A DNA stretch of 64,000 nt from an uncultured Muribaculaceae bacterium (GTDB lineage Bacteria; Bacteroidota; Bacteroidia; Bacteroidales; Muribaculaceae). The stretch is from assembly GCA_947625935.1 (NCBI GenBank), contig CANQQE010000003.1, positions 62,001 through 126,000 of the forward strand, written 5' to 3'. Within the stretch, counting starts at the first letter, position 1. Every line of letters starts with the position of its first letter. Below are positions 41,333 to 50,657 of the stretch, in pieces. The translations under genes and the position numbers were made by a program. The notes beneath the pieces are model-generated. The model made no database searches, was not told where the DNA came from, and saw only the letters and a list, made by a program, of their open reading frames with translations.

Positions 41333-43035
41333 TCTTTTGCGTCAGTCCAGTCGCTGGAGTCCTTTATCAGTTGTATGAGGCGTGGCAGGGCTTCCGATGC
41401 GTCAAGATTCTTCTCCATGCACACTTTCCCTTTGTAAAGACTTACCTTCCCGGCTGCGGCTCCAACATATCCATAGTCGGCGTCGGCCATCTCGCCGGGT
41501 CCGTTGACGATGCACCCCATTACTCCTATTTTCAGCCCTTTCAGGTGGGCTGTGGCCTCTTTCACCTGTTTCAGTGTGCCCTGGAGATCGAAAAGTGTGC
41601 GTCCGCAACCGGGGCAGGCTATATACTCCGTGCGTGTGAAACGCTGGCGTGCGGCCTGGAGTATGCCGAACGACAGTCTGGCTGTTTCGGCAGGGGTGAG
41701 TGAGTCGCTCTCTATCATTATGCCGTCGCGCGCGCCGTTCATAAGCAGCGTGCCCATATCGGCCGCTGCTCTTATTGTAACCTCGTCGGCGGGAAGCCCA
41801 TTGTAGGCGAGCCGTGTTATAACAGGGGTGTCAATACCTTTGGCTGTCATGGCGTGGAGTGCGGCCTGTATCTCCCCGACGGGGTTGGGATGGGTTGATG
41901 TCATCACCGCGATTTTGCCCGGATTGGCTGCGATAGCAGCAGCTATCTCCTCGATAGACTGCGAAGCGTCAATAACCATGTGTGGCGTCTGTGACAAGAA
42001 GATGTCGGGCATGGTGTCGGCGTTGTAGGCGGCTGTGTGGTCTGCGCATACCACCGCCGGGATATTGTCGCCTCCAACTAAGCCTATAGTCGAGGTGGCG
42101 CGGCGGGTGGGGGTGACCGGGTCGTAACCGGGGGCGTATTCTCCGGCTATCGATGGAGCCGTGGCGCGGGCGGTTATGTAGTTGACGAGCGAAGCGGCCA
42201 CAGGCACCTCGTTCTCCGGCGGCTCACTGAGAGATACCCTCACCGTGTCGCCTATCCCCTCGGCAAGCAGAGTGCCTATTCCTACAGCCGATTTCACACG
42301 GCCGTCCTCGCCGTCGCCGGCTTCGGTAACCCCCAGATGGAGCGGGAATTTCATCCCTTCAGCCTCCATTGCCCTGACAAGCCTTCTGACAGTCTCGACC
42401 ATTACTACAGTGTTGGAAGCCTTGATTGAGATGACTACATCCATGAATCCGCGCGCCACGCACACGCGCAGAAATTCCATCGCGCTTTCGACCATACCGG
42501 CCGGAGTGTCGCCATACCGGCTCATGATGCGGTCTGACAGCGACCCGTGGTTTACTCCTATGCGCAGTGCTGTCCCGTTGGCCTTGCAGAGTGCGAGGAA
42601 CGGAGTCAGGGCCTCGTCGATGCGAGCGAGTTCGGCTGCGTATTGCTCCGGGGTGTATTCGAGTTTTTTGAACACGCGCCCCGGGTCAACGAAGTTGCCG
42701 GGATTGATTCTGACTTTGTCTACCACCGGTGCGGCGGCTGTGGCGGCCCGCGGGTTGAAATGGATGTCGGCCACGAGCGGGGTTTTGATGCCTTCGGCTC
42801 TCAGGCGTGAGCGTATGACCCCGATATTCTCGGCTTCGCGTACACCCTGGGCCGTCAGCCTCACATAGTCGGCTCCGGCGCGGGCTATGCGCTCGCATTG
42901 CGCTACCGACCCGTCGGTATCCATGGTTGATGTGTTGGTCATAGACTGTAGTCTGATGGGGTTGCCGCCGCCAAGTGGCACGCCGCCGATTCCGACCTCG
43001 ACCGTGGGTCGGCGGTGATAGTCAAAAACGCTCAT
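41329..43035 (-). CDS. ispG: (E)-4-hydroxy-3-methylbut-2-enyl-diphosphate synthase
   Basis: IspG makes HMBPP in the MEP isoprenoid pathway using a 4Fe-4S cluster. The 568-residue protein is the long form, with an extra domain between the N-terminal TIM barrel (PTVEVGIGGVPLGGGNPIRLQSMTNT) and the C-terminal cluster domain, as in other Bacteroidota and plants. Cluster ligands are in CPGCGRTLFD and MGCIVNGPGEMADAD. The short E. coli form has ~370 residues. It is the upstream partner of the M16 gene and starts 28 bp after purE. Confidence 0.96.
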   Translation of the reverse strand: MSVFDYHRRPTVEVGIGGVPLGGGNPIRLQSMTNTSTMDTDGSVAQCERIARAGADYVRLTAQGVREAENIGVIRSRLRAEGIKTPLVADIHFNPRAATAAAPVVDKVRINPGNFVDPGRVFKKLEYTPEQYAAELARIDEALTPFLALCKANGTALRIGVNHGSLSDRIMSRYGDTPAGMVESAMEFLRVCVARGFMDVVISIKASNTVVMVETVRRLVRAMEAEGMKFPLHLGVTEAGDGEDGRVKSAVGIGTLLAEGIGDTVRVSLSEPPENEVPVAASLVNYITARATAPSIAGEYAPGYDPVTPTRRATSTIGLVGGDNIPAVVCADHTAAYNADTMPDIFLSQTPHMVIDASQSIEEIAAAIAANPGKIAVMTSTHPNPVGEIQAALHAMTAKGIDTPVITRLAYNGLPADEVTIRAAADMGTLLMNGARDGIMIESDSLTPAETARLSFGILQAARQRFTRTEYIACPGCGRTLFDLQGTLKQVKEATAHLKGLKIGVMGCIVNGPGEMADADYGYVGAAAGKVSLYKGKVCMEKNLDASEALPRLIQLIKDSSDWTDAKE

Positions 43036-43063
43036 ATCGGTTTTGTTGTGGTGTGTCGGGTTG

Positions 43064-43570
43064 TTAGTTGGTCTTGTAGCTGTATTTTTCTTTTTTCAAA
43101 TCCTCGTTGGCCTTGACTATTTTTGCCGAGAGGCTTTCGCGGTAGTTGTTGAACCGCCGGGCTATCCCTTCGTCGCTCAGAGCGAGCATCTGCACGGCGA
43201 GGATGGCGGCGTTCAAGCCCCCGTTTATTCCTACGGTGGCTACCGATATGCCCGGAGGCATCTGAACGATTGATAGAAGTGCGTCGCGGCCGTCGAGAGT
43301 TGAATTGATGGGCACGCCGATCACAGGCAGAGGTGTCATGGCTGCTATAACTCCGGGAAGAGCGGCGGCCATGCCGGCGGCTGCGATTATCACTTTAAGG
43401 CCGCGTCCGGCTGCTTCGCGGGCAAACCGCTCCACCTCGGCGGGGGTGCGGTGGGCCGACAATGCGTTCATCTCAAACGGCACCTCCATCTCGTCGAGGA
43501 AAGCCGCTGCTTTGCGGAGTATGGGGAGGTCTGACGTGCTCCCCATGATTATGCTTACCAATGGTGTCAT
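43064..43570 (-). CDS. purE: N5-carboxyaminoimidazole ribonucleotide mutase
   Basis: PurE converts N5-CAIR to CAIR in purine synthesis. The 168-residue protein has IIMGSTSDLPIL, SAHRTPAEVERFA and GVPINSTLDGRDALLSIVQMPPGI, all standard for class I PurE. It lies 28 bp upstream of ispG and 41 bp downstream of a PAP2-like gene on the same strand. purK, usually its partner, is not in the window. Confidence 0.96.
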   Translation of the reverse strand: MTPLVSIIMGSTSDLPILRKAAAFLDEMEVPFEMNALSAHRTPAEVERFAREAAGRGLKVIIAAAGMAAALPGVIAAMTPLPVIGVPINSTLDGRDALLSIVQMPPGISVATVGINGGLNAAILAVQMLALSDEGIARRFNNYRESLSAKIVKANEDLKKEKYSYKTN

Positions 43571-43611
43571 GGTTATGATAATGTTATGTTGTGATGTTTG
43601 TTATATGGTTG

Positions 43612-44223
43612 TCAATAGTTGAAGTCCGTGGCAAGGAAAACCGCGAGAAATCCAAGCGTGAATCCGGCGGCAAGCTGCCCTAAGGTGTGACGGTGAAGTA
43701 TCAGGCGGCAGGAGCATACAAGCCCGGCCACGATAATGGCAGCCATTGCCACCCACTCGGTTTCCCATACGTTCAAGCCGCGGGCTACGATGTGGATCAT
43801 CAGGGCCACCAGACCGCCCATTCCGGCGGCGTGAGCACTGATTTTCCACCAGAAGTTGACTATCATTGTCACCGTAAGCGCGGCGGCTCCGCCCACCATG
43901 AACATCGTGAGCCACGCAGGGGAGTGGACTGTCACGAGATAACCTGCGCAACCGAGATAGCAGGCCAGCGATATGAGGTAGGGCAGGGTGCGTTCCCGCC
44001 GTTCGTTTAGACCTATGTCGGTCACGCGGCCAATTCGCGAGAGCAGATATATCGCTATCAGCGGTATCATGCCGGTGGTGGCGAGGGTGGTCAGCAGGAC
44101 GTGCCACTTGGCCGCCGGGGTGACATAATAGAGCGTGGTGGTCAGCAATGCCAGTCCCACGCCGTAGGTGGGTATGAACAGGGGGCTGAAGACTGCCGAT
44201 ATGATTGATGCGAAACGGTTCAT
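43612..44223 (-). CDS. PAP2-like membrane phosphatase homologue
   Basis: This 203-residue inner-membrane protein has about six TM helices. KISAHAAGMGG resembles the second PAP2 motif (SGH), and CRLILHRHTLGQLAAG resembles the third (SRxxxxxHxxxD), with Gly or Gln where the usual Asp would be. The first Lys/Arg motif may be DIGLNERRERTLPY. It may therefore be a divergent lipid phosphatase or a non-canonical member. It lies between rpoN and purE on the minus strand. Confidence 0.72.
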   Translation of the reverse strand: MNRFASIISAVFSPLFIPTYGVGLALLTTTLYYVTPAAKWHVLLTTLATTGMIPLIAIYLLSRIGRVTDIGLNERRERTLPYLISLACYLGCAGYLVTVHSPAWLTMFMVGGAAALTVTMIVNFWWKISAHAAGMGGLVALMIHIVARGLNVWETEWVAMAAIIVAGLVCSCRLILHRHTLGQLAAGFTLGFLAVFLATDFNY

Positions 44224-44250
44224 TGTCGGGATTCCTTTGATTTTTGATGT

Positions 44251-45681
44251 TTATATTTCCTTGCGTAGGCGCGCCACAGGCACCCCTGCTTTCTCGCGGT
44301 ACTTGGCGACAGTGCGCCGGGCTATGTCATAACCCTCGTCGCGCAGGGCGGCTGTTATGGCCTCGTCGCTCATAGGGTGGCGTTTGTCTTCGTTTTCGAT
44401 GATTTTGCGCAGGGCGGCGAGAATCTGCATCGACGAGGTGTCGTCGTCATCTTTGGGCCGCTCGTTGAAAAACATTTTGAGCGGGTAGACGCCGCGCTGG
44501 GTCATCACATATTTTCCCGCTGTGGCTCGGGAAATCACCGACAGGTCGTAGCCTGTCAACGCCGCGACATCTTTCAGTATCATGGGGCGTATCTCGGTAG
44601 GGTCGTCGGTCAGGAAAAAACGCCTTTGCAGTTTTATGATGGCCAGCATGACGCGGTAGAGGGTCTCCTGTCGCATCTTGACCACTTTGATGAAGTTGGC
44701 GGCCTCGTCGCGTTTCTGTCTGACAAACATCAGAGCCTCGCGCTTTTGTCGCGGCGACGCGTCGGGGATGGTTATGGGTTCGTCCGACGCGAACGACTCC
44801 TCAATCTGAAGTTCGGGAATCGCGTTGAGCAAGGTGAGCGTGATGTTGTCGCCATCGGTCTCAACGCTGAAATCGGGATTGATGTGGCGCGTGCGGTCGT
44901 CTGACACGGATGGTTGCAGTCCGCTTCCGGGCTTGGGGTTGAGCTGGCGTATCACGGCCATGGCTTCGCGCAGTTGCGTCTCGGTCATCCCTGTCAGGGA
45001 GATTATTCGGTCGAAGTGTTTCTTTGAAAACAGGTCGAAATAATCGGCCACAATCTCGATGGCGCGGTCGCGCGCCGGTGATTGATTGCGCCGGCGCAAT
45101 TGCAACAGCAATGAGTCGCGCAGGTCTATTGCCCCGACTCCCGCGGGCTCAAGCGACCTCACGGCGTTCCACACGGTTTTGACACGGTCGGCGGTAACGT
45201 CGAGTCCGCGCTGAAAAGCGAGGTCGTCGGTTATCGCCCTGATGGAGCGTGTCATATAGCCGTTGTCGTCAAGGTTGCCTATGATATACTCGGCCACCTC
45301 GCGGTCGAGCGGGCTTAACTGGGTCTGCGCTATTTGGGAGTTGAGCGATTCTATGAGGGTTTCGCCGTCGTCGGTGGCGACAGGTTCATAATACCGGTCG
45401 TCGCTGCTATGGTTGTTGGCTTCGAGCCTGTAGGACGGTATGTCGTCGCCGCGATAGTCGGCCATCTGCATCTCCTCGGCACTCTCGTTGAAATCGTTTT
45501 CGGGTTGTATCGGTGATGCGTCGTCGGCTATCTCAAGAGCGGGATTGTCGTCGACGGCCCGGCGCACTTCATCCTCAAGCTCAGGCCCGGTCATCTCAAG
45601 CATCCTGACAAACTGCACTTGCAGCGGGGTGAGCCGTTGCTGCAACTTCTGCTGTGTGGTCAGTCTGAGAGCCTCTTCCAT
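44251..45681 (-). CDS. rpoN: RNA polymerase sigma-54 factor
   Basis: RpoN directs RNA polymerase to -24/-12 promoters that need an AAA+ activator. The 476-residue protein has the Gln/Leu-rich region I (LRLTTQQKLQQRLTPLQVQFVRMLEM), an acidic region II, the core-binding domain, and the C-terminal RpoN box ARRTVAKYRE. A frame opens at 45744, but the -7 box TAATTTTG (45747-45754, minus) puts the start of transcription near 45740. That makes ATG 45681 (MEEALRL) the likely start. No enhancer-binding protein is in the window. Confidence 0.95.
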   Translation of the reverse strand: MEEALRLTTQQKLQQRLTPLQVQFVRMLEMTGPELEDEVRRAVDDNPALEIADDASPIQPENDFNESAEEMQMADYRGDDIPSYRLEANNHSSDDRYYEPVATDDGETLIESLNSQIAQTQLSPLDREVAEYIIGNLDDNGYMTRSIRAITDDLAFQRGLDVTADRVKTVWNAVRSLEPAGVGAIDLRDSLLLQLRRRNQSPARDRAIEIVADYFDLFSKKHFDRIISLTGMTETQLREAMAVIRQLNPKPGSGLQPSVSDDRTRHINPDFSVETDGDNITLTLLNAIPELQIEESFASDEPITIPDASPRQKREALMFVRQKRDEAANFIKVVKMRQETLYRVMLAIIKLQRRFFLTDDPTEIRPMILKDVAALTGYDLSVISRATAGKYVMTQRGVYPLKMFFNERPKDDDDTSSMQILAALRKIIENEDKRHPMSDEAITAALRDEGYDIARRTVAKYREKAGVPVARLRKEI

Positions 45682-45746
45682 CGGTGGTAGGGAATCATGA
45701 GAGATATTTGTTAAAGTCGCGCTTGTCTTTTGGCCATAACGCAACG

Positions 45747-45754
45747 CAAAATTA
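45747..45754 (-). promoter_or_regulatory. -7 box of rpoN
   Basis: The minus strand reads TAATTTTG (plus CAAAATTA). Transcription would begin at ~45740, downstream of the ATG at 45744, which excludes that codon and supports 45681 as the rpoN start. Confidence 0.6.
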
Positions 45755-45875
45755 CATAAATAATCTCAGCATGGAAAATTGTTGAGAAAACGTTTGCGAT
45801 TCTTGACACTTTTTTTAAATTGCAGCCAAATTGTGAACAGGTGTTCTTTGTGTCGCTTTTAAATTCGTCATATTT

Positions 45876-46972
45876 ATGAAAAGAAATCGTTTATTAACAG
45901 TAGCTGGGCTGCTTTTAGGGGCAGTGCCTTTTTTGTCTTCGACAAATGTGTTTAGAATGGAGAAATCGGATGGTGGTTTCTGGGTGACAAGTAGTGATGG
46001 GGTTGCGTTGTACAACGCCTCAGACAATAGCTTCACTACTTTTAAAGCAGAGGAAGTGGGGCTGACTGCGCCGGTCAATCTTTATGGAATCGCTGTCAAC
46101 GGTGTCGATGACGTGTGGTTCGGCTCCACGGGAGTTATGTGGCTCATTATAACGGTCATGATTTTCAATTGTTTGCCACGCCTGCGAGGATGAGCCGTGT
46201 GGTAGATGTCGACACCGACGGTAAGCTGTGGGTCGGAGCGTCTGAGCGCGGGCTGATGAGTTATGACGGCTCGAAATGGGAAACATACGAAATAGAGTCT
46301 ATTTCATCATCACTGTTTTCTCAAGGGGTGAAAGTGGATGAAGGCGATGGCACGGTGTGGAGTGCGATGTCAAACGGCATGGGTGAAGGCTTTGGATATA
46401 TCGACCCCGAGGGGTGGCATAGTGTAAGTCTCGCATCGGAGAGTTTCAGGGATGCCACAGGCGACTCGTTTTCTTCGTTGGCTATTGCTGATGACGGCTG
46501 CAAGTGGATGGGTCTGTATGGCGGCCGTGTGTGCCGTTTTATAAATACCGATGACTACCAGGTGATAGATTTGAGCGATCGTGAACCTTCTGAGATGTCC
46601 ACATGCTGGTCAAACGATGTGCACGCAGGCCCAGACGCAAGAATGTGGGTGGCGTGCCATCATTCGATATATGCCATAGGCGCAAATGGCGATGTCGAGG
46701 AAACACACATACCTCTTGGCGATGAGGATGGCGAAATCACATGTTTCCTCCATGATGGAGACGCGATATGGATCGGTACATCAAAAGGTGGACTCTTGCG
46801 TTGGGAGTCGGGACAGCTCGGTCGGGTTAATTTAAGTGCGGGAGTTGTCGAGATAACGATGAAACCGGATGATTCCGATGCTCCGGCGTATGATGTCACG
46901 GGCCGCCGGGTGGAAAGCGTAGTTCCGGGTAACATTTATATAAAAGCCGGCCGCAAGTTCGTGGCTCACTGA
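45876..46972 (+). pseudogene. Frameshifted secreted beta-propeller protein
   Basis: Two overlapping frames together look like one gene. The first (from 45876) has a signal peptide and propeller repeats up to GVDDVWFGST. The second frame continues with GSYVAHYNGHDF and further WVGASERGLMSYDG, WMGLYGGRVCRF and WIGTSKGGLLRW blades, as in two-component-regulator propeller (Reg_prop) repeats. Adding one G to the GGG at 46130-46132 would join them as FGSTGSYVAHYNG. The C-terminus (YDVTGRRVESVVPGNIYIKAGRKFV) is a short Bacteroidota sorting-type tail. A true frameshift, a sequencing error or slippage are all possible. The intact product would be ~365 residues and secreted. Confidence 0.75.
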
Positions 46973-46997
46973 CTATCGTTTCAGATACTTCCGCTCG

Positions 46998-47025
46998 GAA
47001 AAGTGCAAGATTTCTTGCGCTTTTC
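46998..47025 (+). terminator. Hairpin after the propeller gene
   Basis: GAAAAGTGCAAGA (46998-47010) pairs with TCTTGCGCTTTTC (47013-47025) with one mismatch, 26 bp after the stop codon. It overlaps the upstream part of the aspS promoter region. Confidence 0.6.
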
Positions 47026-47039
47026 TCTCGACTTATTCG

Positions 47040-47047
47040 TATCTTTG
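47040..47047 (+). promoter_or_regulatory. -7 box of aspS
   Basis: TATCTTTG lies 45 bp before the aspS ATG, with TTGC at 47015-47018 as a possible -33, 21-22 bp upstream. It fits the Bacteroidota consensus. Confidence 0.6.
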
Positions 47048-47092
47048 TGGGTTATTTGACACAGGCAAAACCATAAAAACCGATATATCTCT

Positions 47093-48856
47093 ATGTTTAG
47101 GAGCAATACGTGCGGAGAACTCCGCCTCAGCGATGCCGGCAAAGATGTGACTTTGGCCGGATGGGTTCAACGTACCCGCAAGATGGGTGGAATGACCTTT
47201 GTTGATGTCCGTGACCGTTACGGGATTACGCAAGTAGTGTTTAACAACGATACTGACGCCGCATTGTGTGACGCCGCCAACAAACTCGGCCGCGAGTATG
47301 TGGTTCAGGTCAAGGGACGGGTGGCCGAGCGCGCAAGCAAAAACCCCAATCTGCCTACCGGCGACATTGAAATCATAGCCTCTGAACTCAGCGTGCTCAA
47401 CCCGAGCGAGGTGCCGCCGTTCACCATTGAAGACAACACCGATGGCGGCGACGAGCTGCGCATGAAATACCGCTATCTCGATCTGCGCCGCTCGGCCGTG
47501 CGCCGCAATCTCGAACTGCGCCACCGCATGACGATGGAGGTGCGCCGCTATCTGGACTCAAAAGGTTTTCTTGAAATCGAAACCCCGATGCTGGTGGGGT
47601 CGACCCCTGAAGGCGCACGCGACTTCGTGGTGCCTTCGCGCATGAACCAAGGGCAGTTTTACGCTCTGCCCCAGTCGCCCCAGACTTTGAAGCAATTGCT
47701 TATGGTGTCGGGGATGGACCGCTATTTCCAGATTGTGAAATGTTTCCGTGACGAGGACCTCCGCGCCGACCGCCAACCTGAGTTCACTCAAATTGACTGT
47801 GAGATGAGCTATGTGGAGCAGGATGACATCATCAACCTCTTTGAGGGGATGGCCAAGCATCTGTTCAAGGAGCTGCGCGGCGTGGAGCTGAAAGAGCCGT
47901 TCCTGCGGATGCCATGGAGCGAGGCCATGCGTCTGTATGGCAGCGACAAACCCGACTTGCGTTTCGGCATGACTTTTGTCGAGCTGATGGATGTGCTCAA
48001 AGGCCACGGCTTCTCAGTGTTCGACAATGCAGCCTATATCGGCGGAATCTGCGCCAAGGGTGCCGCAAGCTACACGCGTAAGCAACTCGATCAGTTGACC
48101 GACTTCGTCAAGCGTCCGCAGATAGGGGCTAAAGGTATGGTCTACGCCCGCGTTGAAGCCGACGGGTCGGTGAAATCGTCGGTTGATAAATTTTACACTC
48201 AGGAGACGTTGCAGCGTCTCAAAGAGGCTATGAACGCCGAGCCGGGCGACCTGATTCTGATACTCAGCGGCGACGATGCCATGAAGACGCGCAAACAGCT
48301 ATGTGAGCTGCGTCTTGAGATGGGCAACCGCCTCGGGCTTAGGGATAAAGATAAATTCGCCTGCTTGTGGGTGGTTGATTTCCCGATGTTTGAGTGGAGC
48401 GACGAGGAGCAGCGTCTGATGGCCATGCACCATCCGTTCACGCACCCCAAGGATGAGGATATACCCTTGCTCGACACCGACCCCGCGGCAGTGCGCGCCG
48501 ATGCCTACGACATGGTGGTCAACGGCGTTGAGGTGGGCGGCGGTTCAATCCGTATCCACGACAGCAAGCTGCAGGCCAAGATGTTTGAGATTCTCGGTTT
48601 TACCCCCGAAAAAGCTCAGGAGCAGTTCGGATTCCTGATGAACGCGTTCAAGTTTGGAGCACCCCCTCACGGCGGTCTCGCATATGGACTCGACCGCTGG
48701 GTGTCGCTATTTGCCGGACTCGACAGCATCCGCGACTGCATCGCCTTCCCCAAAAACAACAGTGGCCGAGATGTGATGCTCGACGCCCCCGCACCGCTCG
48801 ACCAGAAACAGCTTGACGAGCTTTCACTCGCTGTGGTGGCTGAGGAAAAGGAATAA
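47093..48856 (+). CDS. aspS: Aspartyl-tRNA synthetase
   Basis: This class II synthetase charges tRNA-Asp. The 587-residue protein has the N-terminal OB anticodon-binding domain ([30 protein letters not shown]), catalytic motif 2 ([18 protein letters not shown]), the bacterial GAD insertion domain and motif 3 ([15 protein letters not shown]). [12 protein letters not shown] is typical of bacterial AspRS. Which tRNA set it charges (discriminating or not) cannot be judged, since gatCAB is not visible. nif3 follows 10 bp later. Confidence 0.97.
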   Translation: MFRSNTCGELRLSDAGKDVTLAGWVQRTRKMGGMTFVDVRDRYGITQVVFNNDTDAALCDAANKLGREYVVQVKGRVAERASKNPNLPTGDIEIIASELSVLNPSEVPPFTIEDNTDGGDELRMKYRYLDLRRSAVRRNLELRHRMTMEVRRYLDSKGFLEIETPMLVGSTPEGARDFVVPSRMNQGQFYALPQSPQTLKQLLMVSGMDRYFQIVKCFRDEDLRADRQPEFTQIDCEMSYVEQDDIINLFEGMAKHLFKELRGVELKEPFLRMPWSEAMRLYGSDKPDLRFGMTFVELMDVLKGHGFSVFDNAAYIGGICAKGAASYTRKQLDQLTDFVKRPQIGAKGMVYARVEADGSVKSSVDKFYTQETLQRLKEAMNAEPGDLILILSGDDAMKTRKQLCELRLEMGNRLGLRDKDKFACLWVVDFPMFEWSDEEQRLMAMHHPFTHPKDEDIPLLDTDPAAVRADAYDMVVNGVEVGGGSIRIHDSKLQAKMFEILGFTPEKAQEQFGFLMNAFKFGAPPHGGLAYGLDRWVSLFAGLDSIRDCIAFPKNNSGRDVMLDAPAPLDQKQLDELSLAVVAEEKE

Positions 48857-48866
48857 CCGGCCTGAT

Positions 48867-49652
48867 ATGAAAGTTGGAGATATAATCGACGCGATAGAGG
48901 CTGTTGCTCCCAGCTCGCTCCAGGAAGGGTGGGACAACACCGGCCTGCTTGTGGGCCGGCGCGACGCCGATTGCCGCGGCGTGATGCTTTGTGTCGATGT
49001 GACCCCCGACATCGTTCTTGAGGCGTTGGAGGCGGGTTGCGATATGATTGTCTCGCACCATCCGTTGATATTCAAGGGGCTAAAACGGCTTAACGGCGAC
49101 GGACGCGTGGAGCGGTCAGTCGAGCTTGCCGTAAAAAACGGTGTCGCCATCTATTGCTGCCACACCTCTATAGATAACGCTCCCGGCGGTGTGTCGTGGG
49201 TTATGGCCAATCGCCTTGGTGCGACGGGATGCGAAGTGCTGTCGCATCAGGCCGGCAGTGACGGACTGACAGGTCTCGGTGTGATTGGCGGTTTCAATGA
49301 GCCACTGACCGCCGACAGGCTTGTGGAGCGTGTCAAACGCTCGTTCGGCTCGCCTGTGGCCCGTTGTTCACGTTGCCCGGAGGTGGAGATATCGCGAGTG
49401 GCGATGTGTGGAGGCTCTGGCTCCGAATTTATCGCTGACGCAATAGCGGCCGGAGCGCAAGCCTACATCACTTCCGACACCCGCTACCATGATTTTGTCG
49501 ATTACGGAGAGAAAATTTTCATAGTCGATATAGGGCATTTTGAAAGCGAGGAGTGCACAAAAGAAATTTTTTATCAAATTATTACGGAAAAATTTCCTAA
49601 CTTTGCAGTCCGTTATTCAGTTATAGAAACTAATCCAATTAGCTATTTATAG
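48867..49652 (+). CDS. Nif3-like dinuclear metal-centre hexameric protein
   Basis: This 261-residue NIF3/YbgI-family protein has the metal-ligand segments IVSHHPLIFKGLK, CCHTSIDNAPGGVS and the C-terminal DIGHFESEE. Members are conserved hexamers with a di-metal site; some are annotated as GTP cyclohydrolase I type 2, but the role is not established. A longer frame from 48813 overlaps aspS; the ATG at 48867 gives the usual MKVGDIIDAIE start. It lies 4 bp before the zinc-ribbon gene, and this pair is common in bacteria. Confidence 0.93.
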   Translation: MKVGDIIDAIEAVAPSSLQEGWDNTGLLVGRRDADCRGVMLCVDVTPDIVLEALEAGCDMIVSHHPLIFKGLKRLNGDGRVERSVELAVKNGVAIYCCHTSIDNAPGGVSWVMANRLGATGCEVLSHQAGSDGLTGLGVIGGFNEPLTADRLVERVKRSFGSPVARCSRCPEVEISRVAMCGGSGSEFIADAIAAGAQAYITSDTRYHDFVDYGEKIFIVDIGHFESEECTKEIFYQIITEKFPNFAVRYSVIETNPISYL

Positions 49653-49656
49653 ACTT

Positions 49657-50427
49657 ATGGCTACCGATAAAACCAAAACCGACCAGAATCTCTCTGTGGA
49701 GCAACGCCTGAAATCGCTCTACAAGCTGCAAACAATCTTGACCGAAATAGACCGTATCAAGACTATCCGCGGCGAGCTTCCGCTCGAAGTCAAAGACTTG
49801 GAAGACAGCATAGAGGGTCTTCATACTCGCATCGACAACTACAAGCGCGAGATTGAGGAACTGAAAGGGAAAATGGCGGCAGAAAAGGAGAAAATCAATA
49901 AGTCACAGTCGCTTATCGAGCGTTATCGCGAACAACTCGACAACGTGCGCAACAACCGCGAGTTTGACCTTCTGAGCAAAGAAATCGAGTTCCAGACCTT
50001 GGAGATTGAACTTAGCGAGAAGCATCTCAACGAGTTTTCACGCATGATTGAGGCCAAGACCAATGAAATCAAGGCCACCGAAGAAGATCTCACTGACCGC
50101 GAGCACATTCTGTCGGAGAAGAAAGAGGAGCTTGACGAAATTGTTTCAGAAACCCGTCAGGATGAGGAACGTCTGCGTCAGGAGGCTAAAGACCTGGAAC
50201 CCAATGTCGATAGCCGCACCCTCGCCGCGTTCAAGCGCATACGCAAGAATGCCCGCAACGGTCTCGGCATAGTCTACATCCAGCGTAACGCCTGTGGAGG
50301 CTGCTTCAACCGCATCCCGCCGCAGAAACAGCTCGAAATCAAGATGCACAAGAAAATCATCGTCTGTGAGTATTGCGGTCGCATCATGATTGACCCCGCT
50401 CTTGCAGGAGTTGAGGAAAACGCTTAA
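49657..50427 (+). CDS. Coiled-coil protein with C4 zinc ribbon
   Basis: This 256-residue protein has a long Glu/Lys-rich coiled coil (residues ~10-190). A C-terminal C4 zinc ribbon follows, NACGGCFNRIPPQKQLEI and VCEYCGRIMIDP. It belongs to the CT398/DUF164-like group whose members pair with Nif3 proteins; suggested roles involve secretion or flagella, but function here is unknown. It is the third gene of the aspS-nif3 transcript and is followed by a strong terminator. Confidence 0.88.
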   Translation: MATDKTKTDQNLSVEQRLKSLYKLQTILTEIDRIKTIRGELPLEVKDLEDSIEGLHTRIDNYKREIEELKGKMAAEKEKINKSQSLIERYREQLDNVRNNREFDLLSKEIEFQTLEIELSEKHLNEFSRMIEAKTNEIKATEEDLTDREHILSEKKEELDEIVSETRQDEERLRQEAKDLEPNVDSRTLAAFKRIRKNARNGLGIVYIQRNACGGCFNRIPPQKQLEIKMHKKIIVCEYCGRIMIDPALAGVEENA

Positions 50428-50478
50428 CCGTCCGTCCATAACCGACGGCGGCTGTGTACGCAGTCGTTACTGAACAGG

Positions 50479-50513
50479 AGAGACCTCGATTTACGCGGGG
50501 TCTCTTTTTTTTT
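50479..50513 (+). terminator. Terminator after the aspS operon
   Basis: AGAGACCTCG (50479-50488) pairs with CGGGGTCTCT (50496-50505), allowing a wobble pair, followed by an 8-nt T tract. It is 52 bp after the zinc-ribbon stop. Confidence 0.85.
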
Positions 50514-50579
50514 GCGCAAAATCAAAGTTTTTGCGCAAAAAAAGTGTTGCGAAAGAGGTGATAATTCCACAATAAATGC

Positions 50580-50587
50580 TAACTTTG
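50580..50587 (+). promoter_or_regulatory. -7 box of spt
   Basis: TAACTTTG precedes the spt ATG by 70 bp. I do not see a good -33 at the usual spacing. The gap upstream also has two TTTTGCGCAAA-like palindromes near 50513-50540. Confidence 0.55.
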
Positions 50588-50657
50588 TAGCCTGTTTAAA
50601 ACTATTGTATGGTGGCAAACAGATAGTTAATTACCAATCATTATTATCACGTTAACT

